A DNA stretch of 64,000 bases, taken from the NCBI RefSeq assembly GCF_036588685.1, contig NC_086382.1, forward strand, positions 65,208,929 to 65,272,928, written 5' to 3'. The stretch's first letter is position 1; each line of letters opens with the position of its first letter. The position numbers and the translations under genes are program-made. The notes under the pieces were generated by a model. The model had not been told where the DNA came from, made no database searches, and was given only the letters and a program-made list of their open reading frames with translations. This document shows positions 32,901-44,270 of this stretch, one piece after another. The stretch comes from Mytilus trossulus (taxonomy: Eukaryota; Mollusca; Bivalvia; Mytilida; Mytilidae).

Positions 32901-35887
32901 AGAAATTGTATATATTAATTTGTTCATATTTATACGATACTCTAATTACTAAATTTAACCTGGGGAAAAGTTTATGACTTTGTTTACGACCCCAAGCTAA
33001 TCAACGGTTACAATGTACAACTGGTGTCATAATCTGTTGTTATAGGTAATCCGTTTATCGGATGGGTCATTAATGATCATCAACATTAATTCATTCATAT
33101 AGAATTGGTCAGTCGGCAATTATCTTTGAGGAAATGTGCATACAACAACTTGGGCACAATTTCAGTGTTTACCGTAGTTTCATGGAGGAAACGTAATGAC
33201 AAACTTGTTGAAGACATTGTTTTACTTGTTTTCCGTGAAATAAACAGAAAATTCAAACGTATTTGTCATTGACTGCCCTCATTTTTGAAACGAAAATAAC
33301 AAAATCAGCCGCCATATTGTGATCCTATTTACATCATATTTATGTACTGTTTATAATCCTCCAAAGAAGGAGCACACCTGAATAAAGAAAGATAACTCAA
33401 TCTGATTTTTCCTAGCATTGAGTAACCCATTTACATATTCTAAAATATGTTTACATACTTCTTGCTTAAGAATATATATGTTTAGGTATTTTGAGCTATT
33501 ATGGGAAAAGTTAAAGAGGGTCTTAGTAGCAGTGTTGGTAGGATGCCTTTGTCATCTTTTTCTGTATTCTTTATTTTTGATACAATTTTTCACTGTTGCT
33601 ATATATCCTAACATTGTGCATTTACTGAGCACAGCTGTTTTGTGCTGTATTGCCATTTACCACAGCAGCCAGGGTAGAAAGCTTAAGGTGAAACTGGTAA
33701 AATGTGCCAGACCATAGAAATAGAATGAAACAGGTCACCTTTCAAAACATACTGCATATAAAGCTCAACTGTACCAAGCAATGATCTAAAAACTTGTGTG
33801 ACAAGCTGCTTGACAATTTTTTCAGCCTAAAAAGTAGAAAGATAGAGTTCTATATCGGCCAGGGCCGTAACTAGCCTCGTGTAATAGTGAGACAAAATAC
33901 ATTCGCCGAGCGTAGCGAGGCGAAAAATTTTGGGCGAGGGGTCTGGGGGCCGCTTAAGACCCCCAGAAGCTCTGAGCGAAATAACGCAAAATCCTGCATT
34001 CCGAGCGTTTCCCGGACTCTTTCTTACAGTGAAACATTATGAATTTTTAGCTTTTTTTTAATTCTGGTTTCAAAGCAAAAACATAAATTCATAGTAATTT
34101 AAGACTTCAAGTCTTTTAGGTTTTAGGGACACCATTAAAAGACCGATATGTAGGATGAAGCAAATATCGTATTTCTCATAATCATTAATACCAAATCTGT
34201 CTGTCTGTTCTTGTCTTGTATTGTGCGTAGACTTTGGTGATTTTTATTATGACTAGAATAAAATATAGTGACAGTGCAGTATGATACTTTATATGAGTAC
34301 TAATACTGCTTAAATCGACACTAGGAACCATCTTGACCGTGTTTCACGGTATTAATGATTCTTATTGTGGAATACCCTCAAGCAACTTTCAAGATGAAGA
34401 ACAGGAATAAAAGCTTTGACCATTGATCATTTTGTATTTTTTCTATGCATTGATTTTCTGTGGGATAAGGCCCGTGCACGTTTACTCCATATTCCTTTAT
34501 TTTCTGTTTAAGAGTCTGAACAAGACTTAATGCAAGTTTAACCCTTCAATATAAAAGGTCATATGGCAATGCATTGTTGGTTTTTTCCAAAATTATTTGA
34601 TACCAGGAATTGGGTGACCTTACTTTGATTTAAACCATGTCAACTATCTAGTCTTATCTACCCCCCCCCCCCCAAAAAAAAACAGTTTTTTATTCTTTGA
34701 AATCAAATTCAATTCCCCATGAAGGAACGACTATTTTTATTCTGTGTCCAGTCATCAGTAGCATCGTATAGTCTTAAAATATTTCCTCGCACATTATCTG
34801 GACATCAGTGGACATACACCATTGCAAAATCTGACGTTTACAAATGAAAGTCAACCCTCAGACTAAAGTAATACAGTATTGGACAATTAATGAGCAAAAA
34901 ACAAACCCGAAACACAGAAGTACAAACAATACACCATCAACTCTGAAAACTAAAAGTAAAATAGAAACATGGTTCACGAAAAAAAATGCAGGGGCGACAC
35001 CAGAGAGAGAAGAGAACTTGCTTCTAGAATGACGCTTTTAGTGAATACAATTTGATATATATGAAGACAATCTTTTGTTCCATTATTTTTTTTATCTTTA
35101 TTTTTTTTGAAATTTCAAACATGAGGCATTTGCCTCATTTGCCTCAATGTAGTTACGGCCCTGTCGGCTAATGATGTTGTTCTTCCATAACCTGTGATTC
35201 AACGAATAAACACAATGTATGATTAGTATCTTTTATTAAAACATGCCCTTTTCATGTTATCATATCACACGTTTAATGCCCTTTTTCAGGATTGGAACCT
35301 ACCCTGCCCTTTTGAAATCCTAGCTGGAACACTGCTAATGTGGATCATTTATTTTCGTGGATTGAAGAAAACTTGCATTTTTATGGATATTTGATTTCGC
35401 TGTTTTGTCAATCTCTGCATTACAAACCTACACAAAATTATAATACATGTAATAAACTATGTTTAATATTTAAATTTGTGGTTCACCTGTACCCACAAAA
35501 ATTGGTATCCAATGAATAATAATGCATTCACACTAGTTCTTCCTTTAAATTTGATGTTTCTATATCTTTACTGAACGATGTAAGGCCTGTAATGACTGTC
35601 ATCACATTCTCACTCTATCATTTTGTCTATACTTCAATGAGAGAATAAATCTAATTAAGTTACAGATGGAAATATATATTGCACAGAAAAAATAGAAAGA
35701 AAAGACATGTATTGATAATTACCTTTTCTACATTTGTAGCTTCATCAATATTTTTGGGATAGTTCTTCTTTTTAGATGAAGATTCCTTTACAGGCTTTTC
35801 TTTACTGCTTTTGGGAGTTGTTTTCTTTGATTTACTCTTTGAACCTGATTCAGGTTCAACATCTTCTCCAAGTTTCCTTTTTGGCAT
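29974..35887 (-). CDS. Conserved uncharacterised protein (253 aa), five exons
   Basis: Exons 35723-35887, 32518-32677, 31751-31821, 31272-31402 and 29974-30208 join in frame (762 nt) with GT/AG borders. Residues 1-45 are Lys/Ser-rich (MPKRKLGED..., KSKSKKTTPK), fitting a nuclear protein. The body has dense conserved-looking blocks: FGGTYFRPI (95-103), W-KELPKDWLEGL, KCGGSLEMWEESGWI (148-162), DPYGWFQWYCRFYQGRR (166-182), DDERQIGRW and SPVVRQTLQHWGY (224-236). I recall proteins with these same blocks in fungi, plants and protists, all uncharacterised, and know no function. Cys149, Cys175, Cys196, Cys211 and Cys216 might bind metal, but no classical finger spacing is present. Intron 1 (32678-35722) hosts nested transposons. 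The exon 2 donor (GTTATT) is weak but fixed by frame and homology of the joined protein. Confidence 0.75.
32798..35334. mobile_element. hAT-like element in intron 1 (outer)
   Basis: The left end CAGTGTTCCAGCTAGG (32798-32813) is exactly inverted at the right end (35319-35334). CTAATG immediately precedes and follows the element (32792-32797 and 35335-35340), a 6-bp target duplication. The subterminal regions carry repeats of a TGCCCTTT motif. No transposase was recognised. It contains the inner element 33860-35163. Confidence 0.7.
33860..35163. mobile_element. hAT-like element nested in the outer one
   Basis: Ends CAGGGCCGTAACTA (33860-33873) and its exact inverse (35150-35163). TCGGC lies directly on both sides (33855-33859 and 35164-35168), a 5-bp duplication. 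Near the left end is a GC-rich hairpin (TTCGCC-GAGCGTAGCGA-GGCGAA, about 33902). A short plus-strand frame (34844-35032, containing IETWFTKK) might be a transposase N-terminal relic, with low confidence. Confidence 0.65.
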
Positions 35888-36184
35888 CTTTGTTATGTAG
35901 TTTATAAACTAAAATGGATTAAGGAAAGAAATAAATATTAGACATGCATTCTTCTCCATGTTTGAGGTGAACTATTTTTACAAGTGTGTAGTATTTATTC
36001 CCGAAATAACTTTTCCTAATCATGCTAATAGTGCTCCTCCACTTTCCCGCTATAATCAAGTTAGATTATCATGATTATTGAAATTTAAATGCATACAACC
36101 TAAAAATAACTACTCTGGAGCCTATAATTCAGTGGTTGTCGTTTGTTTATAACATATTTGTTATTCATTCATTTCTTTATAAAT
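35888..36184. other. 5' flank of the conserved gene
   Basis: Promoter region expected for the minus-strand gene starting at 35887. No TATA box or other element could be fixed. Confidence 0.35.
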
Positions 36185-36600
36185 ATTAAAATAAGGCAGT
36201 TAGTTTTCTCGATTGGATTTTACATTGTCATTTAGGGGCCTTTAAAAGCTGACTATGCGGTATGGACTTTGCCCATTATTGAAGGCTGTATGGTGACCTA
36301 TAGTTGTTTTCCTGTGAAATTTTGGTCTCTTGTGGAGAGTTGTCTCATTGGGGGGGTTCCGATTCCCCGATCCCGCTTACTGTTTTGTCAGATTCCTGTA
36401 TCCCACTTACACTATGTGGGTAAACAGTTCTCATTTTTTTATCATTTCCCAGGTCCCGTTAGACCTCATTTCCTGTTTTCAAGACACAATAATTTGACTT
36501 TCACGTGTCACCCTTACAAAAAATGGGCAATTCTACGTCACGCTTAGACCCCCATGAAACCCACCTCATTGGCAATCATACCACATCTCCTTTTTTAAAT
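36185..36600 (+). repeat. Dispersed repeat family (GGCTGACTATGCGGTATG), copy with an insertion
   Basis: Matches 11174-11370 from CAGTTAGTTTTCTCG to TTGTCTCATTGG, then resumes after a 213-bp insert with CTCATTGGCAATCATACC. Confidence 0.65.
36352..36564. mobile_element. 213-bp insertion with 8-bp target duplication
   Basis: CTCATTGG flanks both sides (36344-36351 and 36565-36572). The insert begins GGGGGTTCC and ends with the inverse of GTGGGTTTC, so the ends are similar but imperfect inverted repeats. The 8-bp duplication fits hAT-type transposition. No coding capacity. Confidence 0.65.
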
Positions 36601-37782
36601 TTGTCTCATAAATAATCATGCTTATTGTTTGTTTTCAATTACATGAGCAAATTCATTCCAGTTAAAAAGTATTGTACACAATCCTGGTTTTCCAGTATTG
36701 CTATTACAATATCCAATGATATCTTCTGGTCATTCATAAGCCTAAAGAAATTGTTTATTTAGGGTTATCTGACCATACTTATTTGTGTACCTAAAAATTT
36801 GGTGAATATAGCTATGTTATTTGTAACGGAATAGAATTTCCTTCATAATATAAGTTCCAAAAGGAAAAAATGTTCTGGAATATTATTTCCAAAGGAATAT
36901 TTATTACAATAAATGTTCCCAACGGAATAAATGGTATAGAACATTTGTTCCAACAGGAATAGATATTATGACAAGGTTTATAACCAAGTTTCCATTGGAA
37001 CTTCTATTAGGTGGAACAAATATACGTCGACAGTTTGACAGAAACAAATGCCTGGTTTTTTTTTATTGAAAAGTTGTTTTTTTAAAGAAAAATTTCACAG
37101 CTAATAATTCATAAACCATAAAACGTGCATCTTTAGATGACTGAAATAAATAATCAAATGGTCAGTTGAAATCCATATAAATATTTTATGTTTACCCTGG
37201 TTATATTCTTTTTAAAATAAGGTAAGCTTCTGTAAGCGGGAGAGGTTGCGTAACCAAACATGTGCCGGATGTAAACAACACCGCATACATCATTGAAAAT
37301 AATAAGTAAACAAAAACTTTTAAAAAACATGTAACTTGAATTATTAACACCAGGATAATGAGAGCATCCAGTTTTAAAAGTCTATTGTGTAAAGTTTTGT
37401 ATTTTTTTACTAGAATGAATTATTATATAATGATATCCAAAATGGTATTTTCGTCCCAAAAACAGTTTGGACCCGGAAGCAGAAAAACTCGTCCCTAAAA
37501 ACTCGCCAAACAAACCCGCCCCCACTTTGAAAATAACCCCTATCAACTTGTCACATATATTTAAAAAAAAAAAAAACTGTTTTATCCAGTTGAAACAAGA
37601 CGTACAAATTCATTCCTAAAAATTTATACCATATGAGAAATGAAAATTAATAAATTTCGTGTAACCGACATTTTTGCCCAGTAAAAGAAACTCCAAGCAC
37701 ACCCAACTGTAATTTTAAGGCAGTGCATGGCTATTTTGTCGGCTCAATTAGAAATTCTAGCCGGCAAAATAGACTATTTGTT
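36601..37782. other. No gene seen; GGAATA/TTCCAA-rich stretch
   Basis: At about 36825-37020 a degenerate series of GGAATA and TTCCAA motifs suggests a diverged tandem repeat. Nothing else is supported up to the LINE target duplication. Confidence 0.4.
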
Positions 37783-37925
37783 GATTTTTGAAGCTATGTG
37801 TTTGACTTTGTTATAACGTTTAATGTTTTTTTCAAATTTATGTTGCAATGAGATTTTTTACTTATTTTTTTATTTATAACATACAGTTAAAAAGCATGAG
37901 ATTTTATTTTTAAACATACATGTAC

Positions 37926-37929
<4 letters not shown>
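37783..37929. repeat. Target-site duplication of the Tx1-like LINE, left copy (147 bp)
   Basis: Identical base for base, as far as I can check, to 44760-44906. It abuts the poly(T) (LINE 3' end on the minus strand). Confidence 0.9.
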
Positions 37930-37965
<36 letters not shown>

Positions 37966-38204
37966 TTTTTTTTTATTCATGGATTAACAGGCATTTACAT
38001 AAATTATCTATAGTGGCACATAATAAAGCAAGCAAGAAAAATAAGCATAATCAAGCAAAAAAGAGTAAACAAAAATAAATAACTAATAATACGATATGAT
38101 ATAAATATGGATGAAGTATAACATTTTCATCAAAAAAAAAAAATATATAGTGATAATGGAAATTACATTTCAGGCACATCTATATAAAATAGTTCACTAT
38201 TAAA

Positions 38205-41200
38205 TTAATTAATGATTTTATCCCAGGGGTTCCAGTACATGTTATAATCTTTCACACTCATATTTTTTAAGGAAATATGTTTTTCTAAAATCAAATTTTC
38301 TTTGATATAGTTTTTAAGTCCCTCTATATGAGGTTTTTCCTCTCGCATCTTTGATCTGTATATAAAATACTTAACTAGTAAAATGACTTTATTTTTTATA
38401 AAATTTAGTTTATAGTTATCATAAAGACCAAACATGACTATATCTATATTAAGTGGAATTTCAATATGTGTTGTTTCAAAAATCCAGGCATTCAGATGGT
38501 GCCAAATGTCTGCTACAATATGACAGCCCCACAATAAGTGTTCTATGGTTTCTGGTTCTTCCTTGCAAAATGTACATAAATTACACTGTACACGGTTCAT
38601 CTTTAAAAGTAAAGTATTAGTACCTAAAATACGGTGAATAATTCGGTATTGAAACCAACAGAGCTTGGTATTTTTTGAAATTTTAGTGACACAGTTATGG
38701 ATTTTTTTCCAATCCCCTATAGCTTTATTTAATATACCCTCCCATTTTCGCTCAGCTGCTATTACAACTGGTATCGCACCTAGATTTAATATATTATACA
38801 TGTCTTTTGAACCTTTGTTTGATTTGAAAAAAATGTTAATATTAAAAGGTAACAGAGCTTGTTGTTGTTTTTCCCTTTCAGTGTTGATTCCCATAGATTG
38901 TAGCCATTGTTTTAATGCTACTTTAATACCATAAAATTGTAAAAATGTGGGTTTAAAAGAATATAGCTGTTCAAAATTTTGATAAGACAATATATTTCCT
39001 TGCTCATCTAGAAGGTCATTTACAGTCCATACCCCGTTTAGTGCCCAACTTCTATAATAAACACTGACGTTATCAATTTTAATGTTCTCATTATTCCAGA
39101 TAGATGAAGATATGACTTCCTCAAAATAGCGAGGATGTCGGAATCTCGACATGTTTTTCCAGGCACAAATAACTTCTTTCCAAAAAACGTTATCTAATTT
39201 TTTAGTTGTTCCAAAATAAGCCAACTCTGTAAAATTTATATTTTGTGTAGCAGTAAATAATTTGACCCACTTTGAATTTGAATTAAATAATCTTCTAACC
39301 CAGGTCAATTTTAGTCCTTGTATAAAATTTCTTAAATTAATCATTTTTAAGCCACCTCTGCAGTATTCTTGACATAAGAGCTCCCGATTTACCTTGTCAG
39401 GTTTACCATCCCAAATGAAAGCATAAATTTTACCATTGAGTTGTTGTAGTACATTTTCATCTGGACTTGGTATGGATAAGAACAGATGATTCAATTTTGA
39501 TATAATTAAAGATTTTATAATAGTTATTTTACCAAACGGAGTAAGCGACTGTTTTGACCATTTTTGTATAATACTTTCTATTTCCTGAATTCGAGGAGCA
39601 TAATTTAGATTTAACATTCTATCCAAATCAACACAAAAAGTGATACCCAATAATTTGAAGGTACTGGAACCCCATTTCAATCCCCACTTTACACATATTT
39701 TATCTTGACTATGTTTTTTACTTCCTATCCATATAACATTTGTTTTATCTAAGTTAATTTTCAGTCCTGATATCTCAGCATAGAATTGTAAGATACGGAG
39801 GGATGCATCTAAAGAAGAAGGAGATCCATCTAAAATAAGTGATGTATCATCAGCATATTGAGACAATACAAACTCTGTATCATCTATCGTAATACCTTTA
39901 ATATCATTATTATTTCTGACTAAAATGCCAAGTATTTCTGCACATAGCAAGAAAAGGTAAGGGGACAAAGGATCTCCTTGTCTACAACCTCTTTCCACAC
40001 GAAAAAAATCTGACAGACAACAATTTTGAGTAACTGTTGAAGAAATATTATTATAAAATGTTTTTATCCAGTTCATCATGGATTCTCCAAAATTAAAATA
40101 TTTAAGTGTCTCAAATAAAAATGACCAGGAGATAGAGTCGAATGCTTTTTCAAAATCAATCAAGAGTAATATACCAGGGATGTCATTTTCCTCTGTGAAA
40201 TGTAAAATATCGTATATAAGTCTACAGTTCTCCCCAATAAATCTCCCCGGAATAAAGCCTGTTTGGTCAGAATTAATTAGTTTATTAAGAACCGACTTTA
40301 TTCTCTCTGCTATACAGCTAGATGCTAATTTATAAGTTGAGTTTAAAAGGGTAATAGGACGCCAATTTTTTAAAAACTGTCTTGATTTACCTTCCTTTGG
40401 GATACATGTAATAACTCCCTGCTTCTGTGTGACAGACATTTCCCCTATTTCATATGCATCATTTATTGACCTGAAGACAAATTTTCCAATATCTATCCAA
40501 AAAACTTTAAAAAATTCTGCTGTGAAGCCATCTGAACCAGGGCTTTTATTATTTTTCATCCTTTTTAATGCTTGTGTTAACTCACTAAAAGTAATATTAC
40601 CTTCTAAAGAATCTTTTTCATTATCTCTTAGTTTAGGTGTTTGAAATGGTAATTCCTCTGATAGATTGACATCTTTTATACACTCTTGTCTTCTGTAAAG
40701 CTTCTCATAAAATAATTTTGTTTGCGTCAATATTTCTTTTTGATTTTCTACTACAGTGTTATCATTAATAATAATTTTTTTAATTGTTTTATTTATAAAA
40801 TTTTGGGTTTCTAGGTTACAAAAATAATTAGTTGGTCTCTCTCCTTCTTCAATCCACTGGGTTCTTGACCTAACATATTGACCTTTAATCTTGTTTTGTC
40901 GCAAAATTCTAAGTTCACATTTTTTAATCTCTATTACATTTATATTGTCCTCAGTGATTGTGTTTTGTTCTAATTTTTGTATTTCTTCTGTAAGTTTTTT
41001 TTCCTGTTTTACCCTTTCCCTTTTTATATATGTCGAATAAGAAATAGTCTTACCTCTGATCTCATTGAGAAGTGTTTCAAAAAATAATTGGTCACTGATT
41101 GTAAATTGTATATCAAAATTATCAATAATACTGTTTAAAGCATCTCTGTTATAACCAAGCACAGCATATTGCTCAACTGTGCTAATAATTGTTTTTTTAA

Positions 41201-41984
41201 TTAATTTTACATATTCAGAATCTTGAAGGAGAGAGTTGTTGAATTTCCAGAGACCTCTGCCTTTTATAAACTCATTTATCTTTAAAGTCAAAATTACTGG
41301 TGAATGGTCAGATCTGTAGCTATTGCCAATGTTTATATCACATATGTCATCTATAAGGCTTTCAGAGATCAAAAAGAAATCTAACCGTGATTGTTTAAAT
41401 GGATTTTTTTTTCTCCATGTAAATCTTTTAAGATCTCTAAATGGATCCACAAGAGTCTTATATTTTATAATTTCTAAAATTTTATCCCTAGATTTTGGAT
41501 TATTTATATGTTTATAGTTATGGGTATCTAGGTCAAAATTCTGAACAAGATTAAAGTCCCCACAAATCATACACAATTGATTATCAAAAAAGTCTATGGT
41601 TTCTGTTAGTTTGTCATAGAAGCAAGGATTATCAGTATTCGCCCCATACACATTTATCAGAGTAAATCTCTTTTCTTCAATATTAATATCCAATCCCAAC
41701 AAATTGCCATCCTCATCTTTTTTAACTTGGTGTATTTTATATTCAAAATTATTCTTAAACAAGATAGCAACTCCTGGTTGATTAGATGCGTAAGAATTGA
41801 AAATACATTGACCTTTCCACTGGTTTCTTATCAGGGTTTCATCTTGTTCTACAAAGTGTGTGTCTTGAAGACAATATATATCAAAATCTTTTGAATGCAA
41901 ATAATTAAAAATATCCCTCCTTTTTTCTCTCATTTGAAGTCCTTGACAATTATGAGACATTATTTTAATATTTTTACCCTCCAT
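38205..41984 (-). CDS. LINE ORF2: endonuclease-reverse transcriptase (1259 aa)
   Basis: The N-terminal APE-type endonuclease (about 1-235) has the expected residues: N12 in HNCQG, LQDTH (Asp41 in place of the more usual Glu), NVYGAN, GDFN (142-145), RLDFFLI (Asp202) and SDHSPV (225-230). The reverse transcriptase has NKSPGSDGFTAEFF, NWRPITLLN, DQTGFIPGRFIGEN, LLIDFEKAFDSISW, GCRQGDPLSPYLF and QYADDTSL (YADD at about 710). The C terminus has a Cys-rich CNLCTFCKEEPETIEHLLWGC. Overall order and motif spelling match the Tx1 branch of L1-like elements. ORF2p nicks target DNA and primes reverse transcription from it. The frame is uninterrupted and of full family length. Confidence 0.93.
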   Translation of the reverse strand: MEGKNIKIMSHNCQGLQMREKRRDIFNYLHSKDFDIYCLQDTHFVEQDETLIRNQWKGQCIFNSYASNQPGVAILFKNNFEYKIHQVKKDEDGNLLGLDINIEEKRFTLINVYGANTDNPCFYDKLTETIDFFDNQLCMICGDFNLVQNFDLDTHNYKHINNPKSRDKILEIIKYKTLVDPFRDLKRFTWRKKNPFKQSRLDFFLISESLIDDICDINIGNSYRSDHSPVILTLKINEFIKGRGLWKFNNSLLQDSEYVKLIKKTIISTVEQYAVLGYNRDALNSIIDNFDIQFTISDQLFFETLLNEIRGKTISYSTYIKRERVKQEKKLTEEIQKLEQNTITEDNINVIEIKKCELRILRQNKIKGQYVRSRTQWIEEGERPTNYFCNLETQNFINKTIKKIIINDNTVVENQKEILTQTKLFYEKLYRRQECIKDVNLSEELPFQTPKLRDNEKDSLEGNITFSELTQALKRMKNNKSPGSDGFTAEFFKVFWIDIGKFVFRSINDAYEIGEMSVTQKQGVITCIPKEGKSRQFLKNWRPITLLNSTYKLASSCIAERIKSVLNKLINSDQTGFIPGRFIGENCRLIYDILHFTEENDIPGILLLIDFEKAFDSISWSFLFETLKYFNFGESMMNWIKTFYNNISSTVTQNCCLSDFFRVERGCRQGDPLSPYLFLLCAEILGILVRNNNDIKGITIDDTEFVLSQYADDTSLILDGSPSSLDASLRILQFYAEISGLKINLDKTNVIWIGSKKHSQDKICVKWGLKWGSSTFKLLGITFCVDLDRMLNLNYAPRIQEIESIIQKWSKQSLTPFGKITIIKSLIISKLNHLFLSIPSPDENVLQQLNGKIYAFIWDGKPDKVNRELLCQEYCRGGLKMINLRNFIQGLKLTWVRRLFNSNSKWVKLFTATQNINFTELAYFGTTKKLDNVFWKEVICAWKNMSRFRHPRYFEEVISSSIWNNENIKIDNVSVYYRSWALNGVWTVNDLLDEQGNILSYQNFEQLYSFKPTFLQFYGIKVALKQWLQSMGINTEREKQQQALLPFNINIFFKSNKGSKDMYNILNLGAIPVVIAAERKWEGILNKAIGDWKKIHNCVTKISKNTKLCWFQYRIIHRILGTNTLLLKMNRVQCNLCTFCKEEPETIEHLLWGCHIVADIWHHLNAWIFETTHIEIPLNIDIVMFGLYDNYKLNFIKNKVILLVKYFIYRSKMREEKPHIEGLKNYIKENLILEKHISLKNMSVKDYNMYWNPWDKIIN

Positions 41985-43502
41985 TACAATAATAAATCTT
42001 CAAAGGATTGAAAGTGGATAGCTGCCAACACAAAGGAGTGAAAGGTTTAGTTGAGATATCAGGACTGTTTACATAATGCTCTATTTGCTTCAAAAATATA
42101 CCATATATGTGCCAAGTAACAAAAGTCCATATTTTATATAAAATATATACATGAAATAAACAAAAACAAGTTAAAGGGAAGCACATTTAAAAGACTAAGA
42201 TATTTCATATTCTAATGCAGATTTACACTTGTGGTCAAGGGGAGATAACTTAAATTTTTTTAGTATATGTAAGCTTTAATGTATATTGATCTACTTCATT
42301 ATTTGTAATACATGTCATTATCTTGACACCTTTATCATAAATATATATTCAAATTGGTAAACTCTATTATACATTTGAATAATGAACAGGATTAGTATGG
42401 CAAAAGAGAAGAGATCAAACAAGAAGCACATTACCACAAAATGTCCATTGTTTTGTGCTCTCTCATCTGATCTGGTCAAACTTGCCTAAAATTTATATCA
42501 CCATCAGCACTGCATGGTGTCATCTATAAGTCACATCTCAATGTAAGCTTACACAAGGCAATATAAAGATGGATAAAAGAGATCTAAGAATCACCAACAT
42601 ATAATATCAGCTCACTTAAACTGACAGTGATTTCCTCTAAAAATGCATGCTTGATGTATAGTTTAAATCCAAAGTTTTTGTTTTTGAAATGTAGAGTTAA
42701 GTGATAATGATACATGAATAAAGGATATAAACTTCATTGTATTTTACTTGAAACTATGGATGTTCTGACCGTTAAACTGTTGAGATGTAAAAAGATTTAT
42801 ATCTTGCGTTAAAAAATTTGTAATCATGAATTTCAGTAATAATCTTATTGGACTGTTTAAGAAAATGTTGTCTTACATTTCTGTAATTGTGTATGTCCAA
42901 GTTTTAACCATAATGCTGCCCATTGACTAAGCTATACCTCAAGCATACATTTACTTAATATAATATGAAACAAGCAATACTAAATCAACAAATGTAGCAT
43001 ATAATATTACATATTGTAGCATATCTATAAGTATCTATAACAAGCTATGACATGCATTTACTAAACATATGAAAAAGCAAAACTAAAACAACAGATTAAG
43101 CATTCATATAAATGTAGCATATAACTATATATAACAAGCTAAGGCATGCATTTATGCGGCAAAAAGAGAAAGCAAAACTAAGATGGCAAAGTAAGCAAAT
43201 TGAACTATTCTGCTAAAAGCTTAATAAAAAGAAGCAACCAAAATGAACACAAAAACTTTTTTTTTTTTCTTTCTTTTCTATACTTACTTCAAATGTTCAT
43301 ATCAAAGCCTGCAAAAAGATATCTAACATTACAGCATCATTGATTTACTAAAATTATAGTACTTTTTTTCAATAAAGATTAATGTAAGAAAATATGCATG
43401 ATATATGCACTGTAAACACAAAGCTAAATTAATTATTACATTTTGTATTTGTAAACTATATTTTTCTGAGTGTATATGTATATGTTACAGACAAATAAAC
43501 AG
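41985..43502 (-). other. Inter-ORF spacer of the LINE
   Basis: 1518 bp without a supportable frame. It contains an imperfect direct repeat at about 42925-43150 (GCATGCATTTAC/GCATACATTTAC...ATGTAGCATATAA). Far longer than the short ORF1-ORF2 spacing of mammalian L1. Confidence 0.6.
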
Positions 43503-44270
43503 TTATTCCCATAACGCCCAATTTTCTGTGTTGTTTTTACGGGTCTCTAAAGTCATATGGGCCCCTTTTGCTCTTATACGTGTTTGCACTTTGTCCCTTT
43601 TTCTGATTGTGAATGCGTTATGAGATAACAAGAATCTTTCCTCCTTCATAGAAACTGGCAGATCATCTAGTAGGCGAATCTTTGTTCCCTTCAAATTATA
43701 GGCTTTGGACATTACAAGTTGTTTATCCCCAAAATGTACAAAACGGACAAGAATAGGCTTTGGGCCCTTCCCATGTGTTGGAACTCTATGGGCGTTAGCA
43801 AGCGGCATGGAATTGGCTTTTGGAGCTTCTCTAAGCAACTTTTCAGAGAATAGCTTTCGTGTTGTTGCATAGACATTTTCCTCTGGATTGCTGTCATCCA
43901 TACCATAAATAAGTATATTATATTTTCTGTCATGCTTTTCGAGTAAAATCGCCTTTTCTTTAAGCTCATCAATTTGCTGTTGCAACTCAAATTTTTGTTT
44001 GAATAGCTTGTCATTTTCTAATTCTTGAAGCTGTAAGTCCATACCTTGTACACCTCTTTCTAGTTCTGTAAAATCATGTCTAAGAGTTTTTATTTCTTTT
44101 TGCGACGTTTCAAACTTAACATTGAGTACTTTAGCATCCGCTTTAACCTCATGTATCATACTGGTAAGGTTACGTTCGACTTTAGTTAACTGTTCCGAAA
44201 AAACTGTGACCTTCTTATCCACACCCAAAATGAGGGATTTTAATTCCTCAAATTGTTCTAGTGATGCCAT
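43503..44270 (-). CDS. LINE ORF1: coiled-coil RNA-binding protein (255 aa)
   Basis: Residues 1-115 are a long heptad-patterned coiled coil (for example LQELENDKLFKQKFELQQQI). It is followed by an RRM-like segment starting RKYNILIYGMDD and a basic C-terminal part (KPILVRFVHFGDKQLVM, SMKEERFLLSHNAFTIRKRD), the layout of L1-type ORF1 proteins (transposase_22-like). Such proteins trimerise, bind the LINE RNA and act as nucleic-acid chaperones. It lies upstream of ORF2 on the same strand in the same insertion and is intact. Confidence 0.85.
   Translation of the reverse strand: MASLEQFEELKSLILGVDKKVTVFSEQLTKVERNLTSMIHEVKADAKVLNVKFETSQKEIKTLRHDFTELERGVQGMDLQLQELENDKLFKQKFELQQQIDELKEKAILLEKHDRKYNILIYGMDDSNPEENVYATTRKLFSEKLLREAPKANSMPLANAHRVPTHGKGPKPILVRFVHFGDKQLVMSKAYNLKGTKIRLLDDLPVSMKEERFLLSHNAFTIRKRDKVQTRIRAKGAHMTLETRKNNTENWALWE

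Noticed and set aside
33418..33717. 99-codon hydrophobic frame
   Set aside because: It lies inside the outer hAT-like element in an AT-rich stretch. It has no recognisable family and its apparent membrane segments are expected from T-rich codons.
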